DNA of 29,482 nucleotides from a virus. The stretch covers positions 1 to 29,482 of the IMG/VR virus record IMGVR_UViG_3300017760_000055; one strand, written 5' to 3'. The notes under the pieces were generated by a model, which searched no databases, was not told where the DNA came from, and saw only the letters and a list, made by a program, of their open reading frames with translations. Shown in pieces: positions 7,135 to 13,900 of this stretch. Within the stretch, counting starts at the first letter, position 1, and every line of letters begins with the position of its first letter. A program made the position numbers and the translations under genes.

Positions 7135-9088
7135 ACAGTGGAAAGACCTATCAAAGAAACAACAGAAAAAATTTGGTGATAACAAGAAGGCTTTTAAGAA
7201 AGCCAAAAAACAAGTAAAAAAATCTGGTGGCAATGCAGGTAGTGTCCTCCAGATTAAGAAAGCACACCAAGCACCGGCACCTACTCCAGCACCTACTCCA
7301 GCACCTACTCCAGCACCTACTCCAGCACCTACTCCAGCACCATCTTTTAAGAAAGCTGTTAAAGAACTTGGTAAAGATGGTAAGATCAGTAAAAAAGATT
7401 TTAAAGAACTTGTTGAGGATTATGGTGAAAAGAAAGTAACTAATAAACTGGAGAAGGTAGCCGACAAAACTGATATTAAAATCGGTGCTAAACCATCAAA
7501 GGTATTGGCGATATCTAAACCTGCCGATAAGAAATCAACTAAGGAACCAGAAAAAGTTTCACAAAGTTTTAAAGCTATTCAAACTGGTGATATCAATGCT
7601 CTAAGAGCTTCAGTTGGATTACCTCCGTTAAGCGAAGAAGAGCTTCAAAAGGAAAGCGATAGGATTGCACAAGACAAAGCTTATGGAGAGCACCTCGGAT
7701 CACTAGGTAAAGAAGAGCGTGAAAAGCGTGTTAAGGATGCTGGCGGTTACAATAATTACCGCGAGCTGTTTGATAAAGGAGAACACGAATCTAAGAAAAC
7801 TTCTTTTAAAGAAGCTGTCAAAGACCTAGGTACTGACGGCAAGATCAGTAAAAAAGATTTTAAAGAACTTGTAGATACTTACGGGGAAGAAAAGGTTGCC
7901 GATAAGCTTGAAAAGATAGCTGACAAGAAAGATATTAAAATTGGAAAGAAGCCTTCTAAATCACTAGGTATTCAAGATACAAAAACCGAAACCAAGGCAG
8001 CTAAAACTGAACCGACTGTTACTGAACCGACTGTTACTGAACCGACTGTTACTGACGATAAACCTTCTTTTAAAAAAGCTGTCAAAGACCTAGGTGCTGA
8101 CGGTAAAATCAACAACAACGATTACAAGGAACTTGTAGATACTTATGGTGAAGAAAAGGTTACCGATAAGCTTGAAAAGATAGCTGATAAAAAAGACATA
8201 AAGATAGGCAATAAACCTTCTAAGTCTTTGGGTATTGACAATCAACCAGCTAAGACTGAACCAGCTAAGACTAAAGAAACTGAAACTGAAGATAAACCAT
8301 CTTTTAGAAAAGCTGTCAATGAGTTAGGTGCTGACGGTAAGATTAACAACAAGGATTACAAAGAACTTGTTGAAACTTATGGGGAAGAAAAAGTTGAAAA
8401 GAAACTTGAGAAGGTAGCTGATAAAAAGGATATCAAGATAGGCAACAAACCCTCTGAATCTTTAGGCATTGAGCCAGAGATTGATATCTATAAAGATAAG
8501 GGTTTAAATATTAATGAGCCGGATCAAGCAGACCCAGCGCCAAAAGTAACAAAAACTAACCCTAAATCTTTCCAAAAAACACTTGATGAATACTACGAAA
8601 AGGGGCTAGAAAAATATGAAGGTCGGATGCAAACATTTGCTGAAGATTTTAACAAAGGTTACGACAGACATAAAGGTAAGAAGGATGAATCAGGTAGAAA
8701 TAAAATACAACGTGAATACAAAGATAAGCGCACTGCAGATGCTACTGCATACGATAACGATAAATCTCAATTCCATAAAGATAAACTTAACTCTTTGTAT
8801 GCACAACGGCGTGACTTGTTAGATGACAAAGGTATGGTCAAGCGTCCATCGCTTGATGTATCTACTACACCTAACCCTTATGAAGGTGCTATCAGTGAAA
8901 TTAAACAGGCACTTGGTATTCAGAAACCAAACTCTAACTATCTAAAAGATCAAGTTAAGAGTTCATTGACATTGAAAATTGATAAACCTAGTTTTGATTT
9001 AAACATTAGAGGAGCCGAAAGTAATGCTCCAAAATTTACAACTAAACAATTTAATAGATTAGATCGTAATTACAAACCTAGAACATGA
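7127..9088 (+). CDS. Lysine-rich protein with four EF-hand-like repeats
   Basis: The function is not recognised. The 653-residue product is highly charged. After a Lys-rich start it has a PAPT tract (about residues 48-72), then four 58-residue repeats at 72-129, 225-282, 313-370 and 391-448. Each reads like [P/T]SF..AV..LG.DGKI...D[FY]KELV..YGE..V..KLEK[VI]ADK.DIKIG..PS. The segment [DE]LG.DGKI...D resembles an EF-hand calcium loop with Asp/Glu at position 1, Asp at 5, Gly at 6, Ile at 8 and Asp at 12, but Gly at 3. Spacers are low-complexity Thr/Pro/Glu, including TVTEP triplicates. The last 200 residues are non-repetitive. Sitting just before the portal, where T7 has gp7.3 and related virion proteins, it may be a particle component; that is inference. 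Confidence 0.8.
   Translation: MAKQWKDLSKKQQKKFGDNKKAFKKAKKQVKKSGGNAGSVLQIKKAHQAPAPTPAPTPAPTPAPTPAPTPAPSFKKAVKELGKDGKISKKDFKELVEDYGEKKVTNKLEKVADKTDIKIGAKPSKVLAISKPADKKSTKEPEKVSQSFKAIQTGDINALRASVGLPPLSEEELQKESDRIAQDKAYGEHLGSLGKEEREKRVKDAGGYNNYRELFDKGEHESKKTSFKEAVKDLGTDGKISKKDFKELVDTYGEEKVADKLEKIADKKDIKIGKKPSKSLGIQDTKTETKAAKTEPTVTEPTVTEPTVTDDKPSFKKAVKDLGADGKINNNDYKELVDTYGEEKVTDKLEKIADKKDIKIGNKPSKSLGIDNQPAKTEPAKTKETETEDKPSFRKAVNELGADGKINNKDYKELVETYGEEKVEKKLEKVADKKDIKIGNKPSESLGIEPEIDIYKDKGLNINEPDQADPAPKVTKTNPKSFQKTLDEYYEKGLEKYEGRMQTFAEDFNKGYDRHKGKKDESGRNKIQREYKDKRTADATAYDNDKSQFHKDKLNSLYAQRRDLLDDKGMVKRPSLDVSTTPNPYEGAISEIKQALGIQKPNSNYLKDQVKSSLTLKIDKPSFDLNIRGAESNAPKFTTKQFNRLDRNYKPRT
7277..7336 (+). 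repeat. Five perfect 12-bp tandem repeats
   Basis: GCACCTACTCCA occurs five times head to tail without mismatch and encodes the APTP/PAPT tract of the repeat protein. Perfect identity at the third codon positions points to recent slippage or expansion, so copy number may vary between related phages. Confidence 0.95.
8006..8050 (+). repeat. Three perfect 15-bp tandem repeats
   Basis: ACTGAACCGACTGTT occurs three times in direct order and encodes the TEPTV units between the second and third EF-hand-like repeats. It is in frame and lies in a flexible linker. Confidence 0.95.
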
Positions 9089-10644
9089 CAGCAAAGCATA
9101 GGTATGACTCACTAAGCGGTGAACGTAACCAGTTCTTGCAAACTGCTATCGATGCTTCAAAGCTAACTCTTCCATATCTTGTCAAACAGGACGAGGAGAG
9201 TGGATCACATAAGACGTTGTTGACACCGTATCAAAGTGTCGGAGCGAAAGGAGTTGTCACACTCGCATCTAAATTGATGCTGGCTTTACTTCCACCACAA
9301 ACAAGTTTCTTCAAGCTACAACTTGACGAGGCAGTGTTTGCTCAAGGTGAAGTAAACCCACAGATTCGTTCAGAACTTGATCTTTCGTTTGCCAAGATTG
9401 AACGTACCATCTTAGAATCTATTGCAGCTTCTGATGATCGTGTCGTTGTACATCAGGCACTAAAACATCTTGTTGTTTCTGGTAATGCTTTGATTTATAT
9501 GGCTAAGGATAAACTTAAGTTATATCCTCTTAGTCGATATGTAGTTAATAGAGACGGTCTCGGCAACGTGATAGAGATAGTCACTAGAGAAAGTATTGAC
9601 AAATCTATTCTTCAAGAAATGATGCCTGATCTTAAAGAAGAGAAGGTAGCAGATAGTGAGGACAATTATTCAAGCCTTGGTAAATCAAACCAATGTGATA
9701 TTTACACTCACATCAAACGAGAGAATAATAGATTTGTTTGGCATCAAGAAGTTTATGGTAAAAAAATTCCTAAGTCATTTGGTAAGGCTCCAGTAGATCT
9801 TACTCCTTGGCTGCCACTTAGGTTTAATACAGTTGACAATGAAGCTTATGGCCGTGGTCGAGTAGAAGAGTTCCTTGGTGATCTTGAGTCACTTGATGCA
9901 CTCTCTCAGGCCATCATAGAAGGCTCTGCAGCAGCCGCTAAGGTTGTCTTTACCGTATCACCCTCAAGCACAACTAAACCAGCCACGCTGGCGAAGGCAG
10001 GCAACGGAGCAATCGTCCAGGGGCGACCAGATGATATCGGTGTTGTACAGGTTGGAAAGACAGCAGACTTTGCTACTGCTTACAACATGGTGCAGCAGCT
10101 AGAAAGACGTTTGGCAGAAGCATTCCTTATCCTTAACGTGCGCAACAGCGAGCGAACAACTGCAGAAGAAGTTCGTATGACACAGATGGAACTAGAGCAA
10201 CAACTCGGTGGATTATTTAGTCTGCTTACTGTTGATTTCCTTGTTCCTTATCTCAACCGCAAACTTAGTCAGGCACAAAAAACAGGTGATATTCCAAAGA
10301 TCCCTAAGCAGTTTGTGAAGCCAACTATTGTTGCTGGTATTAATGCATTAGGTCGTGGTCAAGACAGAGAAAGTCTTGCTATGTTTATGCAGACCATTGC
10401 ACAGACAATGGGTCCACAAGCTATCGGACAGTATATCAATCCTGAAGAAGTGATCAAACGTCTTGCTGCATCACAAGGTATTGATGTACTCAACCTTGTT
10501 AAGACTATGCAAGAAGTGCAAGGCGAGCAACAACAGATGATGCAACAAGAGCAAGAACTAGCGATGGCTAATCAGGCCAGTAAGTTTGCACAAATTGATC
10601 AACAAGCTGAGGCACAACAGGCAGCAGCTGACACACCAACTTAA
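9085..10644 (+). CDS. Portal (head-tail connector) protein, T7 gp8-like
   Basis: The portal forms the ring at one capsid vertex through which DNA is packaged and ejected. At 519 residues the length is close to T7 gp8. The N-terminal region (YDSLSGERNQFLQTAIDAS, LTPYQSVGAKGVVTLASKL, MLALLPPQTSFFKL) and the later VVSGNALIYM, NTVDNEAYGRGRVEEFLGD and RTTAEEVRMTQMELEQQLGG are characteristic of podovirus portals. The C-terminus is Gln/Ala-rich and probably helical. It starts four bases before the end of the repeat-protein gene (ATGA) and is followed nine bases later by the scaffold gene. Confidence 0.93.
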   Translation: MTAKHRYDSLSGERNQFLQTAIDASKLTLPYLVKQDEESGSHKTLLTPYQSVGAKGVVTLASKLMLALLPPQTSFFKLQLDEAVFAQGEVNPQIRSELDLSFAKIERTILESIAASDDRVVVHQALKHLVVSGNALIYMAKDKLKLYPLSRYVVNRDGLGNVIEIVTRESIDKSILQEMMPDLKEEKVADSEDNYSSLGKSNQCDIYTHIKRENNRFVWHQEVYGKKIPKSFGKAPVDLTPWLPLRFNTVDNEAYGRGRVEEFLGDLESLDALSQAIIEGSAAAAKVVFTVSPSSTTKPATLAKAGNGAIVQGRPDDIGVVQVGKTADFATAYNMVQQLERRLAEAFLILNVRNSERTTAEEVRMTQMELEQQLGGLFSLLTVDFLVPYLNRKLSQAQKTGDIPKIPKQFVKPTIVAGINALGRGQDRESLAMFMQTIAQTMGPQAIGQYINPEEVIKRLAASQGIDVLNLVKTMQEVQGEQQQMMQQEQELAMANQASKFAQIDQQAEAQQAAADTPT

Positions 10645-10652
10645 TTCTACCC

Positions 10653-11285
10653 ATGGCAGAAACACTAATTGTAAATGGAGCAGAGGCTCCTACTGAAGGC
10701 CTTTCAAGTGAAGAGCAGGAGTCATATGAAATTGGAGAGGAACTCCAACAACAACAGGAAAACCTTCTAGCTGGTAAATACACAGATGCTGCTCAACTAG
10801 AGCAGGCTTATCTAGAGCTTCAGCAAAAGCTAGGTGAACGTGATAAGGTTGGGGAAGAAGAACAAGAGCAGGAATATGTTGAGACTGAGGAAGAGTCTGA
10901 TGAAGTAACAGAGACTGTAGGCCTTTCTCAGGAAGACGTGAATGCATTGCAAGAGCTGGCTGGAGGTAAAGAGCAGTACAACGCTATGACCCAGTGGGCT
11001 TCTGACAATCTCAGTCAAGATCAGATTGAACTCTTTGATACGGTCATTGATGCTGGTGATCCTGCAGCATGTTTCTTTGCTGTTCAGTCACTTATGAATC
11101 AATACAGCGAAGCATTTGGAAATGACGGAGAATTGCTTACTGGCAGTGAACCACCAAATACTTCCGACAGATTCCGAAGTCAAGCAGAATTAGTTTCTGC
11201 AATGAACGATTCTCGTTACGACAACGACCCTGCATATCGTGAAGATGTGCTTAACAAACTTGCTAACTCTGATCTCGAATTTTAA
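10653..11285 (+). CDS. Capsid assembly scaffold protein, T7 gp9-like
   Basis: The scaffold directs shell assembly inside the procapsid and is lost on maturation. The product has 210 residues, is strongly acidic and Gln/Glu-rich (for example EEEQEQEYVETEEESDEVTE), probably helical, and has a C-terminal segment FRSQAELVSAMNDSRYDNDP with REDVLNKL that matches the capsid-binding end of T7-like scaffolds (AM.D.RY..D..Y...V..K). Its position between portal and capsid genes fits, although here the photosynthesis island separates it from the capsid gene. The stop overlaps the hli start as TAATG. Confidence 0.9.
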   Translation: MAETLIVNGAEAPTEGLSSEEQESYEIGEELQQQQENLLAGKYTDAAQLEQAYLELQQKLGERDKVGEEEQEQEYVETEEESDEVTETVGLSQEDVNALQELAGGKEQYNAMTQWASDNLSQDQIELFDTVIDAGDPAACFFAVQSLMNQYSEAFGNDGELLTGSEPPNTSDRFRSQAELVSAMNDSRYDNDPAYREDVLNKLANSDLEF

Positions 11286-11458
11286 TGAACGACACCCAAA
11301 TCTGGCCTACTGAACCACCCATGACCTTCGACGAAAAGTACACCGTGCCACATAACGAACGAGCTGAAACATTGAATGGACGCCTGGCAATGCTAGGTGT
11401 CATCGCTGCTATCGGAGCATATGCAGTTACAGGACAACTTATCCCAGGAGTATTTTAA
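11285..11458 (+). CDS. hli: High-light-inducible protein (Hli, CAB-like)
   Basis: Hli proteins are single-helix chlorophyll-binding proteins of the thylakoid that protect photosystems from excess light. The 57-residue product has the chlorophyll-binding motif ETLNGRLAMLG at residues 28-38 (E28-x-x-N31-G32-R33), then one membrane helix and the typical end TGQLIPGVF. It starts on the scaffold stop (TAATG) and ends on the next start (TAATG), so it is translated within the structural block. Phage Hli proteins are thought to help keep photosynthesis working with phage D1 during infection. Confidence 0.93.
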   Translation: MNDTQIWPTEPPMTFDEKYTVPHNERAETLNGRLAMLGVIAAIGAYAVTGQLIPGVF

Positions 11459-11619
11459 TGGCTTACACAAAAAAAGTAGTAAAGAAAAAACATGGTGGGA
11501 GTGGCAACAGTGGTATGAACCCTGCCAACCTTTTGATTGGTGGTATTGCTGGTGCATTCCTCCAGGGATTCAATGGTAACTCTGGTACAACGACAAAGAA
11601 AATTATCAAGAAAAAGTAA
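11458..11619 (+). CDS. Small Lys/Gly-rich protein
   Basis: The product has 53 residues: a basic start (KKVVKKKHGG), a Gly/Ala hydrophobic centre LLIGGIAGAFLQGF that could be a short membrane or amphipathic helix, and a basic end KKIIKKK. It is coupled to hli by TAATG. No domain is recognised. Its basic ends flanking a hydrophobic core resemble membrane-active or nucleic-acid-binding peptides, but no role can be assigned. Confidence 0.68.
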   Translation: MAYTKKVVKKKHGGSGNSGMNPANLLIGGIAGAFLQGFNGNSGTTTKKIIKKK

Positions 11620-11621
11620 CC

Positions 11622-11693
11622 ATGCCATACGGACCAGGAACATACGGAACAAAAAAAGGCAGGCCACCTAAGAAAAAAGGAGGCAAAAAATAA
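11622..11693 (+). CDS. Tiny basic peptide (23 residues)
   Basis: The product starts MPYGPGTYGTKKGRPPKKKG and ends GKK. The GRPPKKK core resembles an AT-hook (GRP flanked by basic residues), which binds the minor groove of AT-rich DNA. The gene begins two bases after the previous stop and overlaps the next start (TAATG). Similar short peptides of the YGxKxGRPPKKK kind are, as I recall, frequent in cyanophages. The small size keeps confidence moderate. Confidence 0.6.
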   Translation: MPYGPGTYGTKKGRPPKKKGGKK

Positions 11694-11842
11694 TGGCTAA
11701 ACCCGGACTCTATGCAAACATCCACGCCAAACGAAAGCGTATCGAAGCAGGCAGTGGTGAAACAATGAGGAAGGCTGGCAGTAGGGGAGCACCTACTGCA
11801 GCTAACTTCAAGCGGTCTGCACGGACTGCAAAGAAAAAGTAA
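11693..11842 (+). CDS. Small basic conserved-type cyanophage protein
   Basis: The product has 49 residues, starting MAKPGLYANIHAKRKRIEAG and ending SARTAKKK, with SGETMRKAGSRGAPTAANF between. The pattern GLYANI.AKR.RI..GSGE.MRK.G..GAPT..NF is one I recognise as recurrent in marine phages, with unknown function. It is strongly basic and may bind nucleic acid or be packaged. It is the last gene before a terminator, so the four genes from hli on can form the end of a transcript from the portal-scaffold region. Confidence 0.72.
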   Translation: MAKPGLYANIHAKRKRIEAGSGETMRKAGSRGAPTAANFKRSARTAKKK

Positions 11843-11849
11843 ACAACAC

Positions 11850-11890
11850 AGCCCGGTAGTGAGGAGCAACTATCCGGGCTAAAAATTTTT
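11850..11890 (+). terminator. Rho-independent-type terminator after the small basic genes
   Basis: The inverted repeat AGCCCGG (11850-11856) and CCGGGCT (11874-11880) form a seven-base-pair GC-rich stem, followed by AAAAATTTTT with the T-run at 11886-11890. It lies directly after a stop codon and before a gene that has its own leader. Confidence 0.7.
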
Positions 11891-11917
11891 GCTCCATACA
11901 ACAAACTCTTATTTTAT

Positions 11918-12262
11918 ATGCGTACTCTTATTGCAACCGTCGGTGTCCTCCTGGGTCTTTCGACTCCCGCTCTTGCTGGAACCTATCTAAACGTAGAAGC
12001 CAATAGTGGCTACACAGGTTCAGATTATCAATCTACTGTTATCGACAATCATGTTGGATATGAAGGTGACAACTGGTATATTCAAGGTGGTCCTAGTATC
12101 GTAATGGAAGATGCTGGTGATAGCGATCTGGAACTGTCAGGTAAAGCAGGAGGTTCCTTGAGTCTTTCAGAGAAGGTTTCTCTCTATGGAGAGGTGTCCT
12201 TCATGACTGGTGACGATGAAAATAGCTATGGAACTAAAGCCGGAATGAAGTTTAACTTCTGA
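11918..12262 (+). CDS. Secreted beta-barrel-like (outer membrane type) protein
   Basis: The product has 114 residues with a clear signal peptide: basic start MRT, hydrophobic LIATVGVLLGLS, and cleavage after ALA at residue 20. The mature part alternates polar and hydrophobic residues in strand-like segments (YLNVEANSGY, WYIQGGPSIV, ELSGKAGGSLSLS, VSLYGEVSFMTG, YGTKAGMKFNF) and ends in Phe, as outer membrane beta-barrels do. It is small for a full barrel, perhaps six strands. It is expected to be exported by the host; possible roles are altering the outer membrane or blocking superinfection, which is inference. It stands between two hairpins and so could be a separate unit. Confidence 0.75.
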   Translation: MRTLIATVGVLLGLSTPALAGTYLNVEANSGYTGSDYQSTVIDNHVGYEGDNWYIQGGPSIVMEDAGDSDLELSGKAGGSLSLSEKVSLYGEVSFMTGDDENSYGTKAGMKFNF

Positions 12263-12269
12263 GTTATAT

Positions 12270-12302
12270 AGCCCTCCACTGGATGTGAGCCTTGGGAGGG
12301 CT
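12270..12302 (+). terminator. Hairpin between secreted-protein gene and psbA
   Basis: AGCCCTCC (12270-12277) pairs with GGAGGGCT (12295-12302) in an eight-base-pair stem with a 17-base loop. Only a weak T content follows (TCATT), so it could be an inefficient terminator, an mRNA end protector, or part of a psbA leader. RNA motifs called PhotoRC are known upstream of psbA in cyanobacteria and phages, but I cannot match their consensus here. Confidence 0.5.
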
Positions 12303-12357
12303 TCATTAAAGTGCTCAAATACATACCCTTTGTAACTACAAATCACTCGCACTTTTA

Positions 12358-13410
12358 ATGACTACTGTAATTCAACAACAGAGGTCAACCTGGGACGATT
12401 TTTGTTCTTGGGTTACCTCTACTAATAATCGCCTTTATGTTGGTTGGTTTGGAACACTGATGATTCCGTGTCTCCTTGCTGCCACAACTTGCTTCATTAT
12501 TGCGTTCATCGCAGCCCCACCTGTTGACATTGATGGAATCAGAGAACCAGTATCTGGCAGCCTTGCCTACGGAAATAACATCATCTCAGGAGCAGTCGTC
12601 CCGAGCAGCAATGCAATCGGACTACATCTCTACCCAATTTGGGAAGCTGGTTCACTTGACGAATGGCTCTACAACGGCGGACCGTACCAGCTTGTCGTCT
12701 TCCACTTCCTCATTGGTGTCTTTGCTTACATGGGACGAGAATGGGAACTTAGCTATCGACTAGGGATGCGTCCCTGGATCTTTGTAGCGTACTCAGCACC
12801 TGTTGCTGCAGCTACAGCAGTGTTCCTTGTATATCCATTTGGTCAAGGTTCATTTTCTGATGGTATGCCTTTAGGTATTAGTGGAACATTTAACTTTATG
12901 TTGGTCTTCCAAGCGGAGCACAATATCCTCATGCACCCTTTCCATATGCTTGGTGTTGCTGGTGTATTTGGTGGCGCTCTTTTCTCGGCTATGCATGGAA
13001 GCCTCGTCACATCCTCGCTTATTAGGGAAACTACCGAGAAGGAATCCCAAAATTATGGATACAAGTTTGGTCAAGAGGAAGAGACCTACAACATCGTTGC
13101 AGCTCACGGATACTTTGGCCGTTTGATTTTTCAATATGCGTCCTTCAACAATAGCCGCAGCCTGCATTTCTTTCTTGCTGCTTGGCCCGTGGTTGGCATT
13201 TGGTTTACATCACTCGGTGTATCCACAATGGCTTTCAACCTTAATGGTCTCAACTTTAACCAGTCGATCATTGACTCTGAATCTAGAGTCATCAATACCT
13301 GGGGCGATATCCTCAATCGTGCAGACCTTGGAATAGAGGTTATGCATGAAAGGAACGCTCATAACTTTCCGCTAGATCTAGCTGCACATACAGCTCCATC
13401 TATCGGCTAA
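12358..13410 (+). CDS. psbA: Photosystem II D1 protein
   Basis: D1 is the photosystem II core subunit that turns over fastest under light; phage copies replace it during infection. The 350-residue product matches D1 throughout, with NRLYVGWFG, the [13 protein letters not shown] lumenal region, [50 protein letters not shown] and the C-terminal manganese-ligand segment [14 protein letters not shown]. The N-terminus is two residues shorter than in Thermosynechococcus, so standard residue 130 is E128 here (GREW): the Glu, high-light form. The C-terminal extension after Ala342 (equivalent to 344) is AHTAPSIG, to be removed by CtpA. No intron or frameshift interrupts it. It is separated from hli by four small genes. 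Confidence 0.98.
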   Translation: MTTVIQQQRSTWDDFCSWVTSTNNRLYVGWFGTLMIPCLLAATTCFIIAFIAAPPVDIDGIREPVSGSLAYGNNIISGAVVPSSNAIGLHLYPIWEAGSLDEWLYNGGPYQLVVFHFLIGVFAYMGREWELSYRLGMRPWIFVAYSAPVAAATAVFLVYPFGQGSFSDGMPLGISGTFNFMLVFQAEHNILMHPFHMLGVAGVFGGALFSAMHGSLVTSSLIRETTEKESQNYGYKFGQEEETYNIVAAHGYFGRLIFQYASFNNSRSLHFFLAAWPVVGIWFTSLGVSTMAFNLNGLNFNQSIIDSESRVINTWGDILNRADLGIEVMHERNAHNFPLDLAAHTAPSIG

Positions 13411-13428
13411 TTCTTCGTACGTTCATCC

Positions 13429-13593
13429 ATGTATCAAATAACATTATCTAGTGATGCCTGTGTCGTGATTCGTGATGCACTCCGTCAGTACCTAAAAACT
13501 TGGCCTGGTGGAGATCCTGAAGTACAGGAAGCCATCATGTTTCTCGAAGTAGAATTTACCAAGATAGTGCTTGAATCTTATATGGACGCATAA
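13429..13593 (+). CDS. Small hypothetical cyanophage protein
   Basis: The product has 54 residues, starting MYQITLSSDACVVIRDALRQ, with the central motif YLKTWPGGDPEVQEAI and a helical end FLEVEFTKIVLESYMDA. The pattern of a helix, a WPGGDP turn and a second amphipathic helix is consistent through its length and looks like a real folded protein. I recall similar proteins next to psbA in cyanophages but know no function. It starts 18 bases after the psbA stop, so it probably shares the psbA transcript. Confidence 0.7.
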   Translation: MYQITLSSDACVVIRDALRQYLKTWPGGDPEVQEAIMFLEVEFTKIVLESYMDA

Positions 13594-13634
13594 TAGCTAA
13601 CCATGGAACGGGGGTTAGTGAACGGAGATTCACT

Positions 13635-13751
13635 ATGACCAACATTCAAAAGCAGTACATTATCAACCAGTACAACAAACTGCTCCGCGAGCAAAAGGAG
13701 ATCAACCTTGTGTATCGTGGAACTGCTTACAGCAAGTCTGTTCTAAAGTAA
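13635..13751 (+). CDS. Small hypothetical protein with good ribosome binding site
   Basis: The product has 38 residues, starts MTNIQKQYIINQYNKLLREQ, and ends LVYRGTAYSKSVLK. The YRGTAYS piece resembles the YRG..Y motif of short cyanobacterial and cyanophage proteins (DUF4278-like), a weak likeness. Unlike most genes here it has a clear Shine-Dalgarno GGAG at 13624-13627, seven bases before the ATG. A possible small hairpin, CTAACC with GGTTAG, lies just upstream. The end of the gene, AAGTAA, is also the 5' side of a stem in the following structured leader. Confidence 0.58.
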   Translation: MTNIQKQYIINQYNKLLREQKEINLVYRGTAYSKSVLK

Positions 13752-13872
13752 TCGGATCATAGCCGACAGGGAGGTGCAAGTCCTCCCTTACTTATTTGGC
13801 ACCGAGCCCGTACGCGGATACCTTGGCTGCCGTCTAGACGGTGGGAAAGACCACAATTTCAAAGCTTTGAAA
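13746..13872 (+). other. Structured leader region upstream of the capsid gene
   Basis: This gene-free stretch is dense with complementary segments. AAGTAA (13746-13751) pairs with TTACTT (13788-13793) and encloses two hairpins: TCGG/CCGA with loop ATCATAG (13752-13766), and GGGAGG/CCTCCC with loop TGCAAGT (13769-13787), which looks like a tRNA T-arm. Next, GGCACCGAG (13798-13806) pairs with CTTGG-C-TGCC (13822-13831) around CCG-TACG-CGG. Then come two perfect palindromes, CCGTCTAGACGG (13830-13841) and TTTCAAAGCTTTGAAA (13857-13872), with GTGG/CCAC (13841-13854) between them. These may serve promoter function, RNA processing or mRNA stability for the capsid message. The helices are read by eye and not scored. 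Confidence 0.6.
13794..13808 (+). promoter_or_regulatory. Candidate phage RNA polymerase promoter for capsid gene
   Basis: ATTTGGCACC matches nine of the first ten bases of the promoter reported for the marine cyanophage Syn5 RNA polymerase (ATTGGGCACCCGTAA, from memory); the last five bases differ at the aligned position, though CCGTA occurs four bases later. It lies 107 bases before the capsid start, the place of the strong phi10 promoter in T7. No other copy of the ten-base core was noticed in the window. The phage polymerase gene itself would be left of the window. Confidence 0.5.
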
Positions 13873-13900
13873 GATTGCATATACATTCTTTTATTTAACA

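Noticed and set aside
13419-13430. Glutamine riboswitch (CGTTCATCC resembles a conserved piece)
   Set aside because: The other conserved pieces are not found downstream, and the match overlaps the start of a small gene.
13752-13803. Functional tRNA
   Set aside because: The T-arm-like and anticodon-like hairpins are present, but there is no D-arm, the anticodon stem has only four pairs and the acceptor stem starts directly at the anticodon arm.
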